64,000 nucleotides of DNA from Alphaproteobacteria bacterium (GTDB taxonomy: Bacteria; Pseudomonadota; Alphaproteobacteria; ATCC43930; CGMCC-115725): contig JAGWNF010000012.1 in NCBI GenBank assembly GCA_028871455.1, positions 25,426 to 89,425 of the forward strand, written 5' to 3'. The translations under genes and the position numbers were made by a program. Under the pieces are notes generated by a model. That model saw nothing but the letters and a program-made list of their open reading frames with translations, made no database searches and had not been told where the DNA came from. This document shows positions 28,283-37,980 of the stretch, in pieces. Position 1 is the first letter of the stretch; each line of letters opens with the position of its first letter.

Positions 28283-30160
28283 ATGCTGCAGGCCATCCGC
28301 TCAAAAGCCACCTCGCTGATCGTCAAGATTCTGTTTGGCGTGCTGATCGTCACGTTCGGGATCTGGGGCATCGGCGACATCTTTCGCAACCGCAGCGTCG
28401 ATACTGCGGTCGCGAGCGTGGACGGTGAGCCGATCCAGGCGACCCAGCTCCAGCAGGCGGTCCGCGCCGATATCGAGCGGCTGCGCGGCTCGCTCGGCGG
28501 CACGAGCCTGACGATGGACCAGGCGAAGCGCCTCGGCCTCGTCGACAGCGCGCTCAACCGGCTGATCGAATCCAAGCTGCTTGCGCAGGAGGCCGGCCAT
28601 CTCGATCTGCGCGTCGGCGACGAGGCGGTGCGCCGCGCGATCGTCGGCAATCCGAACTTTCGCGGGTCGAACGGCCAGTTCGACCGCAACCTCTATAACC
28701 AAATCCTGGCGGCCAACCGGCTGAGCGACGCGCAATACGAGCAACTGCTGCGCGCCGATCTCACGCGCAACGAGCTGACGATCGCGCTGACCGAGGGCAT
28801 CCGGCCGCCGCAGGAGCTGACCGACGCGATCTATCGCGCCGAGGCCGAGCGCCGCGTCGCCGACATGGTGATCCTGCCGCCGTCGGCCGTGGCGGCGCCG
28901 GGCAGGCCGTCCGCGGCGGACCTCGATGCCTATTACAAGGCTCACCAGGACGAATTCCGCACGCCGGAGCGCCGCGATGTCACGCTTGCGACATTGACGA
29001 TCGACGACGTCGCCAAGACCATGGACGTTCCCGACAGCCGGCTCCATGACGCCTATCAGGCGCGGCTCGACGAGTTCCACACGCCGGAGACCCGCCAGCT
29101 CCAACAGCTCCTGCTGTCGACTAAGGCCAAGGCCGACGAGGCCGAGACGCAGCTCAAGGCCGGCAAGAACTTCGCCGCAGTCGCGAAGGCGGTGGCCGGC
29201 GCCGATCCGAGCACGCTCGATCTCGGCTGGATGCGCCAGCAGGACCTGCCGAAGGCGCTGGCCGGGGCCGCGTTCACGGCGAAGCAGGGCGGCGTGACGC
29301 CGCCCATCCAAGATTCGTTCGGCTGGCACATCCTGCGCGTGGTCGCCATCAAGCCGGCGCAGACGCAGAACTTCGACCAAGTGAAAGCCAAGCTGCGCCA
29401 GGACGTGGCCCGCGACATGGCCGGCGACCGCATTGCGCAGCTCGCGAACCACATCGACGACGCGCTTGCCGGCGGTGGCGGCCTCGACGCAGTGGCCAAG
29501 CAGTTCGGCATGAAAATGACGATCCTCGCCGGCATGGACGCCCAAGGAGCGCTCGCCGACGGCAAGACCGCCGACCTGCCGTCGCCCAAGGGCACGGTGC
29601 TGCAAGCCGCCTTTTCCACCGCCGCCGGCCAGACCAGCGAGCTCGGCGATCTCGGCGACGACGGCTACTACATCGTCCACGTCGACAAGATCACGCCCTC
29701 TGGCGTGCCGCCGCTCGACCAGGTGCGCGATAAGGTCGTGGCGGCCTGGCAGGCGCAGCAGCGCATTCAGGCGCTCGCCGCGCTCGGCAAGCAGATCGCC
29801 GATCAGGTCAACGCCGGCCAGTCGCTCGCCGCGATCGCCAAAAAGCACAAGCTGGTGGTCAGCAGCACCGGGCCGGTGCTGCGCACCGGCAACAGCCGGG
29901 TGCCGCCGGCGCTGGTCGGACAGCTGTTCGCGCTCAAGGCCGGCGCGGCGACGACCGCGCCCGACGGCAACGCCTATGTCGTGGCACAGCTCACGGCGAT
30001 TCAGACGCCCGACCCGACGAAGGACAAGGCGGCGGTCGATGCGTTGTCGCACCGGCTGGCGCAGCAGATGCAGGGCGAGTTCTTGAACGAGTTCGCGCAG
30101 GCGCTGCGCGCGCGTTATCCGGTCGAGATCAACAAGACCAATCTCGACCGGGCGCTGTGA
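28283..30160 (+). CDS. ppiD: Periplasmic peptidyl-prolyl isomerase/chaperone PpiD
   Basis: The 625-aa protein has a single N-terminal membrane anchor (LIVKILFGVLIVTFGIWGIGD), a SurA/trigger-like N domain (KRLGLVDSALNRLIESKLLAQEA) and one parvulin domain at about residues 250-360 (FRTPERRDVTLATLTIDDV through FGWHILRVV). A long C-terminal helical region follows. PpiD helps secreted proteins fold at the Sec exit. The ATG at 28283 gives the usual start MLQAIRSKATS; the frame extends to 28178 without conservation. Linkage to trpE downstream is common in alphaproteobacteria. Confidence 0.88.
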   Translation: MLQAIRSKATSLIVKILFGVLIVTFGIWGIGDIFRNRSVDTAVASVDGEPIQATQLQQAVRADIERLRGSLGGTSLTMDQAKRLGLVDSALNRLIESKLLAQEAGHLDLRVGDEAVRRAIVGNPNFRGSNGQFDRNLYNQILAANRLSDAQYEQLLRADLTRNELTIALTEGIRPPQELTDAIYRAEAERRVADMVILPPSAVAAPGRPSAADLDAYYKAHQDEFRTPERRDVTLATLTIDDVAKTMDVPDSRLHDAYQARLDEFHTPETRQLQQLLLSTKAKADEAETQLKAGKNFAAVAKAVAGADPSTLDLGWMRQQDLPKALAGAAFTAKQGGVTPPIQDSFGWHILRVVAIKPAQTQNFDQVKAKLRQDVARDMAGDRIAQLANHIDDALAGGGGLDAVAKQFGMKMTILAGMDAQGALADGKTADLPSPKGTVLQAAFSTAAGQTSELGDLGDDGYYIVHVDKITPSGVPPLDQVRDKVVAAWQAQQRIQALAALGKQIADQVNAGQSLAAIAKKHKLVVSSTGPVLRTGNSRVPPALVGQLFALKAGAATTAPDGNAYVVAQLTAIQTPDPTKDKAAVDALSHRLAQQMQGEFLNEFAQALRARYPVEINKTNLDRAL

Positions 30161-30171
30161 GCCGCGCGGAC

Positions 30172-30260
30172 GTCATTGCGAGCCGAAGGCGAAGCAATCC
30201 AGCCGGCGTAAAAGTCTCGCCGGATTGCTTCGGCGCCGCCTCGCGTCGCCTCGCAATGAC
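30172..30260. repeat. Palindromic intergenic repeat (CATTGCGAG...GAAGCAATCC type)
   Basis: The 89-bp element has nested inverted repeats: GTCATTGCGAG (30172) with CTCGCAATGAC (30250), GAAGCAATCC (30191) with GGATTGCTTC (30222), and CCGGCG/CGCCGG at the tip (30203, 30218). From memory this is a dispersed REP-like family found in many alphaproteobacterial genomes. It fills the ppiD-trpE gap and its transcript would fold into one long hairpin. Confidence 0.85.
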
Positions 30261-30283
30261 ACGCCAATGATCACCTTCTAAAA

Positions 30284-31786
30284 ATGCAGCTCTCGCCCGA
30301 GTTCAAGGAGTTCGCGCAGGCGCACGCCGCCGGCAAGCCGGCGCTGGTGTGGACGTCGCTGATCAGCGATCTCGAGACGCCGGTCTCGGCGATGCTCAAG
30401 CTCGCCGACGGCAAGCCGCTGAGTTTCCTGTTCGAGAGCGTCGAGGGCGGTGCAGCGCGCGGCCGCTATTCCTTCATCGGCCTCAAGCCCGACTTGGTGT
30501 GGCGCTGCTTCGGCGACCGCGCCGAGATCAATCGTCACGCGCGCTCCAATCCCGACCGCTTCGAGCCGCAGAACCAGGGCGCGCTGGCTTCGCTGCGCGC
30601 ACTCATCAAGGAGTGTCGAGTCCAAACGCCGAAGGACCTGCCGCCGATGGCCTGCGGCCTCTTCGGCTATCTCGGCTACGGCATGGTCGGCCTGGTCGAG
30701 AAGATTCCAGACAGCAATCCGGACAAGCTCGGCATTCCCGACGGGATCTTGGTGCGACCGACCATCGTCTGCATCTTCGATACCATCGCCGACCGCGTCA
30801 CGGTAGTAACGCCGGTCTGGCCCGATCCGGCGGTGAACGCCGAGCAGGCCTATCGCGCGGCGCGCGAGCGCATCGCCGACGTGCTGTCGGAGTTCGAGCG
30901 CAGCCTGCCACACCGGCGCGAATCCGTTGCCACGACCGAGGAACTGCCGCCGCCGACCGCCAACATGACGCGCGACGAATGCATGCGGATGGTGGCGGCA
31001 GCCAAGGAATACATCCGCGCCGGCGAGATCTTCCAGGTCGTGCCGTCGATGCGGATCAGCGTGCCGTTCAGGCTGCCGCCCTTCGCGCTCTATCGCGCGC
31101 TGCGCCGGCTCAACCCTTCGCCGTTCCTGTTCTTCCTCGATTTCGGCAGTTTCGCCGTCGTCGGCTCGAGCCCCGAGATCCTGGTGCGCTTCCGCGATGG
31201 CAAGGTGTCGATCCGGCCGCTCGCCGGCACACGCCGGCGCGGCAAGGACGCCACCGAGGACGAGAGGCTCGCCGCGGAGTTGCTCGCCGATCCCAAGGAA
31301 CGCGCCGAGCATCTCATGCTGCTCGACCTCGCGCGCAACGACGTCGGCCGCGTCGCCGTAACCGGCACCGTGAAAGTCGTCGAGCAGTTCGTCATCGAGC
31401 GCTACAGCCACGTCATGCACATCTCGTCGCATGTCGAAGGCCAGGCAGCGCCCAAGGTCGAGGCGCTCGACGCCCTGATGGCAGGCTTTCCCGCCGGCAC
31501 GCTGTCGGGCGCGCCCAAGGTGCGGGCGATGGAGATCATCGACGAGCTCGAGCCCGAGCGCCGCAACCTCTATGCCGGCGGCATCGGCTATTTCGCCGGC
31601 GACGGCAGCATGGACACCTGCATCGTGCTGCGCACCGCCGTGGTCAAGGACGGCAAGATGATCGTGCAGGCTGGCTGCGGCGTCGTCGCCGACAGCGATC
31701 CGGCGGCCGAGTACCAGGAAATCCAGGACAAGGCGCGCGCCCTGTTCCGTGCCGCCGAAGAAGCCGTGACCTTCGCGCGACGGTAG
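30284..31786 (+). CDS. trpE: Anthranilate synthase component I
   Basis: The 500-aa subunit makes anthranilate from chorismate with ammonia from TrpG. Motifs include the tryptophan-feedback region near LLFESVEGGAARGRYSFIG-type residues, GEIFQVVPSMRISVPF, the chorismate-binding SSPEILVRFRDGKVSIRPLAGTRRRG, DLARNDVGRVA, and SGAPKVRAMEIIDELEPERR. It is not fused to TrpG, unlike the rhizobial TrpEG form. No leader peptide with Trp codons was seen; the upstream gap is filled by a palindromic repeat. Confidence 0.95.
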   Translation: MQLSPEFKEFAQAHAAGKPALVWTSLISDLETPVSAMLKLADGKPLSFLFESVEGGAARGRYSFIGLKPDLVWRCFGDRAEINRHARSNPDRFEPQNQGALASLRALIKECRVQTPKDLPPMACGLFGYLGYGMVGLVEKIPDSNPDKLGIPDGILVRPTIVCIFDTIADRVTVVTPVWPDPAVNAEQAYRAARERIADVLSEFERSLPHRRESVATTEELPPPTANMTRDECMRMVAAAKEYIRAGEIFQVVPSMRISVPFRLPPFALYRALRRLNPSPFLFFLDFGSFAVVGSSPEILVRFRDGKVSIRPLAGTRRRGKDATEDERLAAELLADPKERAEHLMLLDLARNDVGRVAVTGTVKVVEQFVIERYSHVMHISSHVEGQAAPKVEALDALMAGFPAGTLSGAPKVRAMEIIDELEPERRNLYAGGIGYFAGDGSMDTCIVLRTAVVKDGKMIVQAGCGVVADSDPAAEYQEIQDKARALFRAAEEAVTFARR

Positions 31787-31794
31787 GCAAAACC

Positions 31795-31831
31795 GCCGAC
31801 TCGCGCGAAAATCTCACAAGCGAGTCGGCGC
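31795..31831 (+). terminator. Stem-loop after trpE
   Basis: CGCCGACTCGC (31795) and GCGAGTCGGCG (31821) are perfect 11-bp arms around a 15-base loop, starting 9 bp after the trpE stop. An alternative pairing, CGCGAAA (31804) with TTTCGCG (31834), would compete with it. There is no T-run, so this may be a 3' stabiliser or a Rho-dependent end. Confidence 0.45.
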
Positions 31832-31893
31832 ATTTCGCGTGACGGTTAACGCGAATCACCCAATACTTTGTCGAGAAGCAATGGAGATCGGTC

Positions 31894-32226
31894 ATGCGAC
31901 AGAATTGGTCGCGGGTTAAATGCGCGGTGCTCGCAGCGCTCGGCGTCCTCGGATTCAGCGGCGCCGCCGTCGCCGCCGAGGCGATGATCACCGGCAATGT
32001 GCCGACCGTGGCGAGCAGCACCGCGTCCTCGACGATCGTGGCGCCGCTCTGGGTCTATCCGTCGATGCCGGCTTACGCGCCGTATGGGGCCGCGCCGTCG
32101 GCGCCCAGCGGACCCCAGGTCCTGATCATCCGCGAGGAGCCGTCGCTGCTGACGCCGGCCGATCTGCATTTCTCGACGGACCAGGAGAACGGCGTCACCG
32201 TCGTGCGCGGTCCGCTCGCGCGCTAA
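31894..32226 (+). CDS. Small secreted hypothetical protein
   Basis: The 110-aa product has a clear signal peptide (VKCAVLAALGVLGFSGAAVA, cleavage likely after AAVAA). The mature part is rich in Ala, Pro and Ser (WVYPSMPAYAPYGAAPSAPS) and ends QVLIIREEPSLLTPADLHFS. I recognise no family. A GGAGAT ribosome-binding site precedes the ATG. It is probably periplasmic or loosely envelope-bound. Confidence 0.65.
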   Translation: MRQNWSRVKCAVLAALGVLGFSGAAVAAEAMITGNVPTVASSTASSTIVAPLWVYPSMPAYAPYGAAPSAPSGPQVLIIREEPSLLTPADLHFSTDQENGVTVVRGPLAR

Positions 32227-32277
32227 ACCGGCGCGAGGCGCGCCGGCCGACAATTCGTCCAATCTTGGGGGGCCAAG

Positions 32278-32688
32278 ATGATCCGAGCCATCGCCGTCTG
32301 CGCCGCGACGGCGCTGTTGTTGGTGGTGAGCGCCGACGCGCAGCCGGCGCCGCCGCCGAAGCCGCTTCCGACGCATATCTTCCTCGACCACGTGCCGGTG
32401 AGCGGCGCGCCGGGGAAGTCAACGACCATGCTGTCGATCGAGTGGCCGCCCAACGCCAGCAGCGGCTGGCATTATCACGCCGGCGACGAATACGGGCTGG
32501 TCACCGAAGGCGCATTGCGCATCACCTACCGGAGCGGCAGGCCGCCGCTGACGGTGAAAGCCGGCGAGGCCTATCACAACGCCGCCGGCGTGGTGCACGA
32601 GACGCGCAACATCGCCGACGGCGTGACCTATTCGATCTCGGTGCTGGTGCTCGATCGCGGCCGGCCGCTGTCGACGCCGGCGAAGTGA
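32278..32688 (+). CDS. Secreted cupin-domain protein
   Basis: The 136-aa protein has a signal peptide (IRAIAVCAATALLLVVSADA) and a single cupin barrel. Cupin motif 1 is GWHYHAGDEYGLVTEG and motif 2 is AGEAYHNAAGVVHETRN, which together supply His and Glu metal ligands. Cupins of this short kind have no fixed function. The gene follows the small secreted protein by 51 bp and may be co-transcribed with it. Confidence 0.75.
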   Translation: MIRAIAVCAATALLLVVSADAQPAPPPKPLPTHIFLDHVPVSGAPGKSTTMLSIEWPPNASSGWHYHAGDEYGLVTEGALRITYRSGRPPLTVKAGEAYHNAAGVVHETRNIADGVTYSISVLVLDRGRPLSTPAK

Positions 32689-32695
32689 TTTCGCG

Positions 32696-33646
32696 CTAGC
32701 CGGTCCGCGGCGGTTTGATCACCGCGGTCAACGGCACCAGCACGACGCCCTGTCGCCTCAACGTCGGCAGCCAACGCTGGAGCGCGGCGAGCGTCGCGGG
32801 ATGGGGATGGCCGATGGCGATGGCGCTGCCGTGCTCGTGCGCGAGCTTCACCAGGTCGGCGAGCCTTGCGTCGACCGCGATGGCGGCCTGCTCGCCGTCA
32901 AGAAAGATGTCGCGCGAAGCGTAGGGCACGCCGAGTTCGTGTGCCGCGACAGCGACCGGCTCAGTCGGCACGGCACGCGCGTCGAGATAGAGCAGGCCGC
33001 GCCGCTTGAGCTCGGTCATCACTACACGCATGGCTGGCGCGTCCATCGCGAACTCGGTGCCCATGTGGTTGTCGACGCCGACATAATCGTCGAAGCGCGC
33101 CAGGTCCCAACGCAGGCGCCGCAGCAAGTCGTCTTGCGTCATGTAACGGCCGAGCGCATAGGAGCCCATCGCCGCCGTCGTCGACGTCGGCTCCATCGGC
33201 ACGCGCAGCAGCAGCTCGTGGCCGGCGCGGCGCGCCGTCGCGGTCTGCTCGGCAAGGTCGGCAGCGTAGGCGACGAAAGATAGCGTCACCGCCGGCGGCA
33301 GCGCGATGGCGCGCGCCGTCGCGGCGGGATCGACGCCCAGACCGTCGATGACGACGACGACGCGCGGCCGGTCGGTCGCCGGCGTCGGCACGGCATAGCG
33401 GATCCAGGCCGGCACGTTCGCCGGCGGCTCGGCTTCGGCCGGCGGCAGCGGCACGGCCGCGGGCGGAATCGTCGCCGAAGCTTCGGGGCGCGGCGGGCGC
33501 GCACGTTCGTGCCAGACGCCGACCGCCAGCAGCAGCGCCAGCGCTACCAGCAGCCATCGCCGCCAGGGCCGGCGTCGCCGCACCGGTTGCGGCTGTTCGT
33601 CGCGATGCTCGATCGTGTCGTCCACTGCCACGCGCCTCGTCGCCAC
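32696..33646 (-). CDS. Divergent polysaccharide deacetylase family protein (YibQ-like)
   Basis: The 316-aa protein has one N-terminal membrane anchor (WRRWLLVALALLLAVGVW), a Pro-rich periplasmic linker and a NodB-like fold of the divergent polysaccharide deacetylase family. Conserved pieces are RVVVVIDGLGVDP, HELLLRVPMEP, DNHMGTEFA and IAIGHPHPATLAAL. E. coli YibQ is in this family; its substrate is unknown. It is usually found near envC/ctp genes, which are not here. It lies convergent to the cupin gene and divergent from trpG. Confidence 0.8.
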   Translation of the reverse strand: MATRRVAVDDTIEHRDEQPQPVRRRRPWRRWLLVALALLLAVGVWHERARPPRPEASATIPPAAVPLPPAEAEPPANVPAWIRYAVPTPATDRPRVVVVIDGLGVDPAATARAIALPPAVTLSFVAYAADLAEQTATARRAGHELLLRVPMEPTSTTAAMGSYALGRYMTQDDLLRRLRWDLARFDDYVGVDNHMGTEFAMDAPAMRVVMTELKRRGLLYLDARAVPTEPVAVAAHELGVPYASRDIFLDGEQAAIAVDARLADLVKLAHEHGSAIAIGHPHPATLAALQRWLPTLRRQGVVLVPLTAVIKPPRTG

Positions 33647-33795
33647 CGACCAATCCGGCGGTCCCGGCCGTCGCGCGTTCTTGGTCCTGCGCTGGCGATC
33701 GTCCGGATGCCGCCAGTCTAGCCGATTTCACTTCCGGCGCCGCGGCTTTTGCACGCCGATGCGGCCTGATATAACCTCGGCGGCGAGGCCCCGAT

Positions 33796-34380
33796 ATGTT
33801 CCTGCTGATCGATAACTACGACAGCTTCACTTACAACCTCTGGCACTACCTGGGCGAGCTCGGCGCCGAGGTGGTCGTCAAGCGTAACGACACCCTGTCG
33901 GTTTCCGATGCACTGGCGCTGAAGCCGCAGGGCATCGTGATCTCGCCCGGACCAAGCGATCCCGATCACGCCGGCATCTGCCTCGAGCTGATCGCCAAGG
34001 CCGGGCGCGTGCCCGTGCTCGGCGTCTGCCTCGGTCACCAGGCGATCGGTCAGGTCTTCGGCGGTAAGGTGGTACGCGCGCAAGTGCCGATGCACGGCAA
34101 GCTCAGCGAGATCCGCCACGCCGGAAGCGGCGTCTTCGAGGGGCTGCCCAATCCGTTCCACGCCACGCGCTACCACTCGCTGATCGTCGAGCGCGCCAGC
34201 CTGCCGAGCGTGCTGACCGTCACCGCCGAGACCCTGGACGGCATCATCATGGGCCTCCAGCATCGCGACCGGCCGGTGCACGGCGTGCAGTTCCATCCCG
34301 AAAGCATCGCTTCCGAAGGCGGCCATCGCCTGCTCAAGAATTTCCTCGCTCTCGCCGCCGCCGAAAGCGTCGCGGCATGA
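33796..34380 (+). CDS. trpG: Anthranilate synthase component II (glutamine amidotransferase)
   Basis: The 194-aa class I amidotransferase feeds ammonia to TrpE. The start [22 protein letters not shown], oxyanion and nucleophile region [17 protein letters not shown] (Cys), and the His-Glu pair in [13 protein letters not shown] are all intact. PabA-type use for folate is also possible, since one protein often serves both. It overlaps trpD by 4 bp, beginning the trpGDC-moaC-moeA run. It is 2 kb from trpE. Confidence 0.95.
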   Translation: MFLLIDNYDSFTYNLWHYLGELGAEVVVKRNDTLSVSDALALKPQGIVISPGPSDPDHAGICLELIAKAGRVPVLGVCLGHQAIGQVFGGKVVRAQVPMHGKLSEIRHAGSGVFEGLPNPFHATRYHSLIVERASLPSVLTVTAETLDGIIMGLQHRDRPVHGVQFHPESIASEGGHRLLKNFLALAAAESVAA

Positions 34381-35408
34381 GCGCTGCTGTAGACTTCAAG
34401 ACGCTGCTGGCGAAGGTGGCGGCGGGCGAGCGCCTATCCGAGGCCGACGCTGCCAACGCCTTCGAAGCCATGATGTCGGGCGACGCCACGCCGGCGCAGA
34501 TGGGCGGCTTCCTGCTGGCGTTGCGCGTGCGCGGCGAGACCGTCGACGAGATCGCCGCCGCCGCGCGCACCATGCGCAGCAAGGCGCTGCACGTCGTTGC
34601 GCCGCCAGACGCGATCGACGTCGTCGGCACCGGCGGCGATGGCCGCGGCAGTTTCAACGTCTCGACCGCGGCGGCGATCGTCGCCGCGGGCGCCGGCGCG
34701 CACGTCGCCAAGCACGGCAACCGCAACTTCTCGTCGCATTCGGGCTCCGCCGACATCCTGACCGCGCTCGGCGTCAACATCGAAGCCGATCCCCGCCTGG
34801 TCGAGCGCGCGATCCACGAAGCCGGCATCGGTTTCATGATGGCGCCGCGCTATCACGCCGCGACGCGGCACGTGGCGCCGACGCGCGTCGAGCTCGGCAC
34901 GCGCACCGTGTTCAACCTGCTCGGCCCGCTCTCGAACCCGGCGCTGGTGAAGCGCCTCCTGGTCGGCGTGTTCGCGCCGCAGTGGGTGAAGCCGGTCGCC
35001 GAGGTGCTGGGCAAGCTCGGCGCCGAGCACGCCTGGGTGGTGCACGGCGACGGCTTCGACGAGATCACCACCACCGGCACGACGGCGGTCGCCGAATGGA
35101 AGGACGGCAAGCTTTCGACCTTCGACATCACGCCCGAGATGGCGGGCCTGCCGCGCGCGCGGATCGAGCAGCTCAAGGGCGCCGATCCGGCGGCGAACGC
35201 GGCGAAGCTTCGCGCCATTCTCGCCGGCGAGCCCGGACCGTTGCGCGATTGCGTGCTGCTCAACGCCGGCGCCGCGCTGATCGTCGCCGGCCGCGCGACC
35301 GATCTGACCGCCGGCGTGCGTCGCGCCGCAGAGGCGATCAGCTCGGGCGCGGCCAAGCGCGCACTCGAGAAGATGGTCGCAATCACCAACGAAACGGTGC
35401 CGGCATGA
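34377..35408 (+). CDS. trpD: Anthranilate phosphoribosyltransferase
   Basis: The 343-aa enzyme transfers phosphoribose from PRPP to anthranilate. Diagnostic motifs are the PRPP-binding [18 protein letters not shown] and [14 protein letters not shown], and the DE metal site region with [31 protein letters not shown] residues and [12 protein letters not shown] are typical. It overlaps both trpG and trpC by 4 bp, which implies coupled translation. Confidence 0.96.
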   Translation: MSAAVDFKTLLAKVAAGERLSEADAANAFEAMMSGDATPAQMGGFLLALRVRGETVDEIAAAARTMRSKALHVVAPPDAIDVVGTGGDGRGSFNVSTAAAIVAAGAGAHVAKHGNRNFSSHSGSADILTALGVNIEADPRLVERAIHEAGIGFMMAPRYHAATRHVAPTRVELGTRTVFNLLGPLSNPALVKRLLVGVFAPQWVKPVAEVLGKLGAEHAWVVHGDGFDEITTTGTTAVAEWKDGKLSTFDITPEMAGLPRARIEQLKGADPAANAAKLRAILAGEPGPLRDCVLLNAGAALIVAGRATDLTAGVRRAAEAISSGAAKRALEKMVAITNETVPA

Positions 35409-36211
35409 ACGACGTGCTGGCCACGATCTGCGCCGAGAAGCGCGCCGAGATCGCCGCCAACAAGCGCCTGCATCCGCCCGGCGCGCTGGCGCACGCGGTG
35501 AAGCGCCTGCCGCCGCCGCGTGGCTTCATCGCGGCGCTCGAGGCCGCGGCCACGGGCGGACGCTACGGCCTCATCGCCGAGATCAAGATGGCCTCGCCGT
35601 CGGGCGGCATGATCCGACCGGATTTCGATCCGGCGGCGCTGGCGCGCGCCTACGAGCGCGGCGGCGCGACCTGCCTGTCGGTGCTGACCGACGAGCCCAA
35701 TTTCAAGGGCCGGCCGGAGCATTTGGTGCTGGCGCGCGCGGCGGTGAAGCTGCCGGTGCTGCGCAAGGATTTCATGCTCGATCCCTATCAGATCGTCGAG
35801 GCGCGCGCGCTCGGCGCCGACTGCGTGCTGCTCATCATGGCGGCGCTGATCGACTCCGACGCCGCGGCGCTCGAAGCCAAGGCGATCGAGCTCGGCATGG
35901 ACGTGCTCGCCGAGGTGCACAACAAGGACGAGCTCTATCGCGCCTTGCGGCTCAAGACGCGGCTCATTGGCGTCAACAACCGCAACCTCAAGACGCTCAA
36001 GACCGACATCGCCACGACCAAGACGCTGGCGCCGCTGGTGCCGCGCGACCGGCTGGTGGTGAGCGAGAGCGGTATCGGCCGGCCCGCCGACCTGGCGCGA
36101 CTGGCGCGCGCCGGCGCCAGGGGTTTCCTGATCGGTGAATCGCTGCTGCGCCAGGCCGACGTCGAGCAGGCGGCACGCGCCCTGCTCGCTCCCGCCGAGG
36201 CGCGCGCGTGA
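35405..36211 (+). CDS. trpC: Indole-3-glycerol-phosphate synthase
   Basis: The 268-aa TIM-barrel enzyme forms indole-glycerol phosphate. Visible catalytic residues lie in [15 protein letters not shown] (Lys), [12 protein letters not shown] (Lys), AEVHNKDEL (Glu) and [10 protein letters not shown] (Asn), with the phosphate loop [12 protein letters not shown] and [10 protein letters not shown]. It is a single-function TrpC, not fused to TrpF. The ATG at 35405 overlaps trpD; its end overlaps the moaC GTG start. Confidence 0.96.
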   Translation: MNDVLATICAEKRAEIAANKRLHPPGALAHAVKRLPPPRGFIAALEAAATGGRYGLIAEIKMASPSGGMIRPDFDPAALARAYERGGATCLSVLTDEPNFKGRPEHLVLARAAVKLPVLRKDFMLDPYQIVEARALGADCVLLIMAALIDSDAAALEAKAIELGMDVLAEVHNKDELYRALRLKTRLIGVNNRNLKTLKTDIATTKTLAPLVPRDRLVVSESGIGRPADLARLARAGARGFLIGESLLRQADVEQAARALLAPAEARA

Positions 36212-36690
36212 GCAAGCCCAAGCTCACGCACTTCGACAAGAAAGGCGCGGCGCGCATGGTCGATGTCTCGACCAAGGACATCACCGCGCGCGTCGCCGTC
36301 GCCAAGGGCAGCGTCATCATGAAGCGCGCGACGCTCGACCTGGTGCGCAAGGGCAAGGCGAAAAAGGGCGACGTGCTGGCGGTGGCGCGGCTCGCCGGCA
36401 TCATGGGTGCCAAGCGCACGGCCGAACTCGTGCCCCTCACCCATCCGCTCGAGCTGTCGTCGGTCATGGTCGATTTGCGCTGCGACAAGAACCGCAACGC
36501 CGTCGACATCACCGCGACGATCAAGCTCACCGGCCGCACCGGCGTCGAGATGGAGGCGTTGACCGCGGTGGCGGTGGCGGCGCTCACGGTCTACGACATG
36601 CTGAAGGCGGTCGATCGCGGCATGCAACTCACCGGCATCCGCCTGGTGCACAAATCCGGCGGCAAGTCGGGCACCTTCGAGGCGACATGA
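36208..36690 (+). CDS. moaC: Cyclic pyranopterin monophosphate synthase
   Basis: The 160-aa protein makes cPMP from the MoaA product in molybdenum cofactor synthesis. It shows [55 protein letters not shown] and KAVDRGMQ, with the conserved Lys/Asp residues. A GTG start at 36208 overlaps the trpC stop. The trpC-moaC-moeA order is common in alphaproteobacteria. Confidence 0.96.
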   Translation: MSKPKLTHFDKKGAARMVDVSTKDITARVAVAKGSVIMKRATLDLVRKGKAKKGDVLAVARLAGIMGAKRTAELVPLTHPLELSSVMVDLRCDKNRNAVDITATIKLTGRTGVEMEALTAVAVAALTVYDMLKAVDRGMQLTGIRLVHKSGGKSGTFEAT

Positions 36691-37925
36691 GCGACGGCGG
36701 TGCCAAGGCCGGCATGATCTCGGTCGACGAGGCGACGCGCCGGCTGCTGGCGCTGATCGCGCCGGTGGGCACCGAGCAGGTTGCGGTGAGCGACGCGGCC
36801 GGCCGCGTGCTGGCGGAAGACGTCGTGGCGCGACGGACGCAGCCGCCCTTCCCGGCTTCGGCGATGGATGGCTATGCCGCGCGCGGCGCCGATGTCAAAA
36901 CCGTTCCGGCGAAGCTCAAGATCGTCGGCAATGTGCCGGCCGGCCAGGCCTACGGCAAGTCGCTCAAGCCCGGCGAGGCGGTGCGCATCTTCACCGGCGC
37001 GCCGGTGCCCGACGGCGCCGATTGCATCGTCATCCAGGAGGACACCGCGCGCGACGGCGACAGCGTCGTCGTCAAAGAGGCGCCGGCGCCGGGCCGTTAT
37101 ATCCGGCCGGCCGGTCTCGATTTCCGCAAAGGCGACGCCATCCTCAAGGCGGGCATCCGCCTGACGCCGCGCGACGTGGGATTGGCAGCGGCGATGAATC
37201 GGCCGTGGCTCTTGGTCCGCCGCCGGCCGCGCGTCGCCATCCTGCCGACTGGCGATGAAGTTGTGCTGCCCGGCGATCCGATCGGGCCCAACCAGATCGT
37301 CAGCTCCAACGGCATTGCGCTGGCGGCGTTCGTCACCGGCGAAGGCGGCGTGCCGGTGCAGCTGCCGATCGCACCCGACCAGGCCGACGCGCTGCGGACG
37401 ATCGCCGAAGGCGCGACTGGCGCCGACCTGCTGCTGACCACCGGCGGTGCGTCGGTCGGCGAGCACGATCTGGTCCGGAGCGCGCTCGGCGCTGACGGCC
37501 TCGCCCTCGACTTCTGGACGGTGGCGATGCGGCCGGGCAAGCCGCTGATGGTCGGCAAATACCGCGCGACGCCGATGATCGGCCTGCCGGGCAATCCGGT
37601 CTCGGCGCTGGTCTGCGCCCTGCTCTTCGTCAAGCCGGCGCTCGAGAAGCTGCAGGGCCTGGCCGCGGCTGGCGCGGCCAATCCCAAGGCGCGGCTCACC
37701 CGGGACCTGCCGGCCAACGATCGGCGGCAGGATTATCTCCGTGCGCGGCTCGCGCGCGGCGCCGACGGCGTCGCCGAGGCAACGCCCTTCGACAAGCAGG
37801 ATTCCTCGATGATGTCGCTGCTGGCGCGCGCCGATTGCCTGGTCGTGCGGCCGCCGCACGCGCCGCCGGCCAAGGCCGGTGACTGGGTCGAGATCGTGCC
37901 GCTGGGCCCGATCGGCGCGGTCTAG
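36687..37925 (+). CDS. moeA: Molybdopterin molybdenumtransferase
   Basis: The 412-aa enzyme inserts molybdate into adenylated molybdopterin. Motifs are [76 protein letters not shown] and [11 protein letters not shown]. The start overlaps the moaC stop by 4 bp. Its substrate molybdate would come from transporters such as ModBC, encoded 33 kb away in the window. Confidence 0.96.
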   Translation: MSDGGAKAGMISVDEATRRLLALIAPVGTEQVAVSDAAGRVLAEDVVARRTQPPFPASAMDGYAARGADVKTVPAKLKIVGNVPAGQAYGKSLKPGEAVRIFTGAPVPDGADCIVIQEDTARDGDSVVVKEAPAPGRYIRPAGLDFRKGDAILKAGIRLTPRDVGLAAAMNRPWLLVRRRPRVAILPTGDEVVLPGDPIGPNQIVSSNGIALAAFVTGEGGVPVQLPIAPDQADALRTIAEGATGADLLLTTGGASVGEHDLVRSALGADGLALDFWTVAMRPGKPLMVGKYRATPMIGLPGNPVSALVCALLFVKPALEKLQGLAAAGAANPKARLTRDLPANDRRQDYLRARLARGADGVAEATPFDKQDSSMMSLLARADCLVVRPPHAPPAKAGDWVEIVPLGPIGAV

Positions 37926-37980
37926 GACGATGCGGCGGACGTTAACGCCGCGCTAACCAAGCTCCGGCGAAGCTCCGGCC

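Noticed and set aside
30172..30260. Possible CRISPR or tandem repeat
   Set aside because: The element is a single nested palindrome without regular repeat and spacer units.
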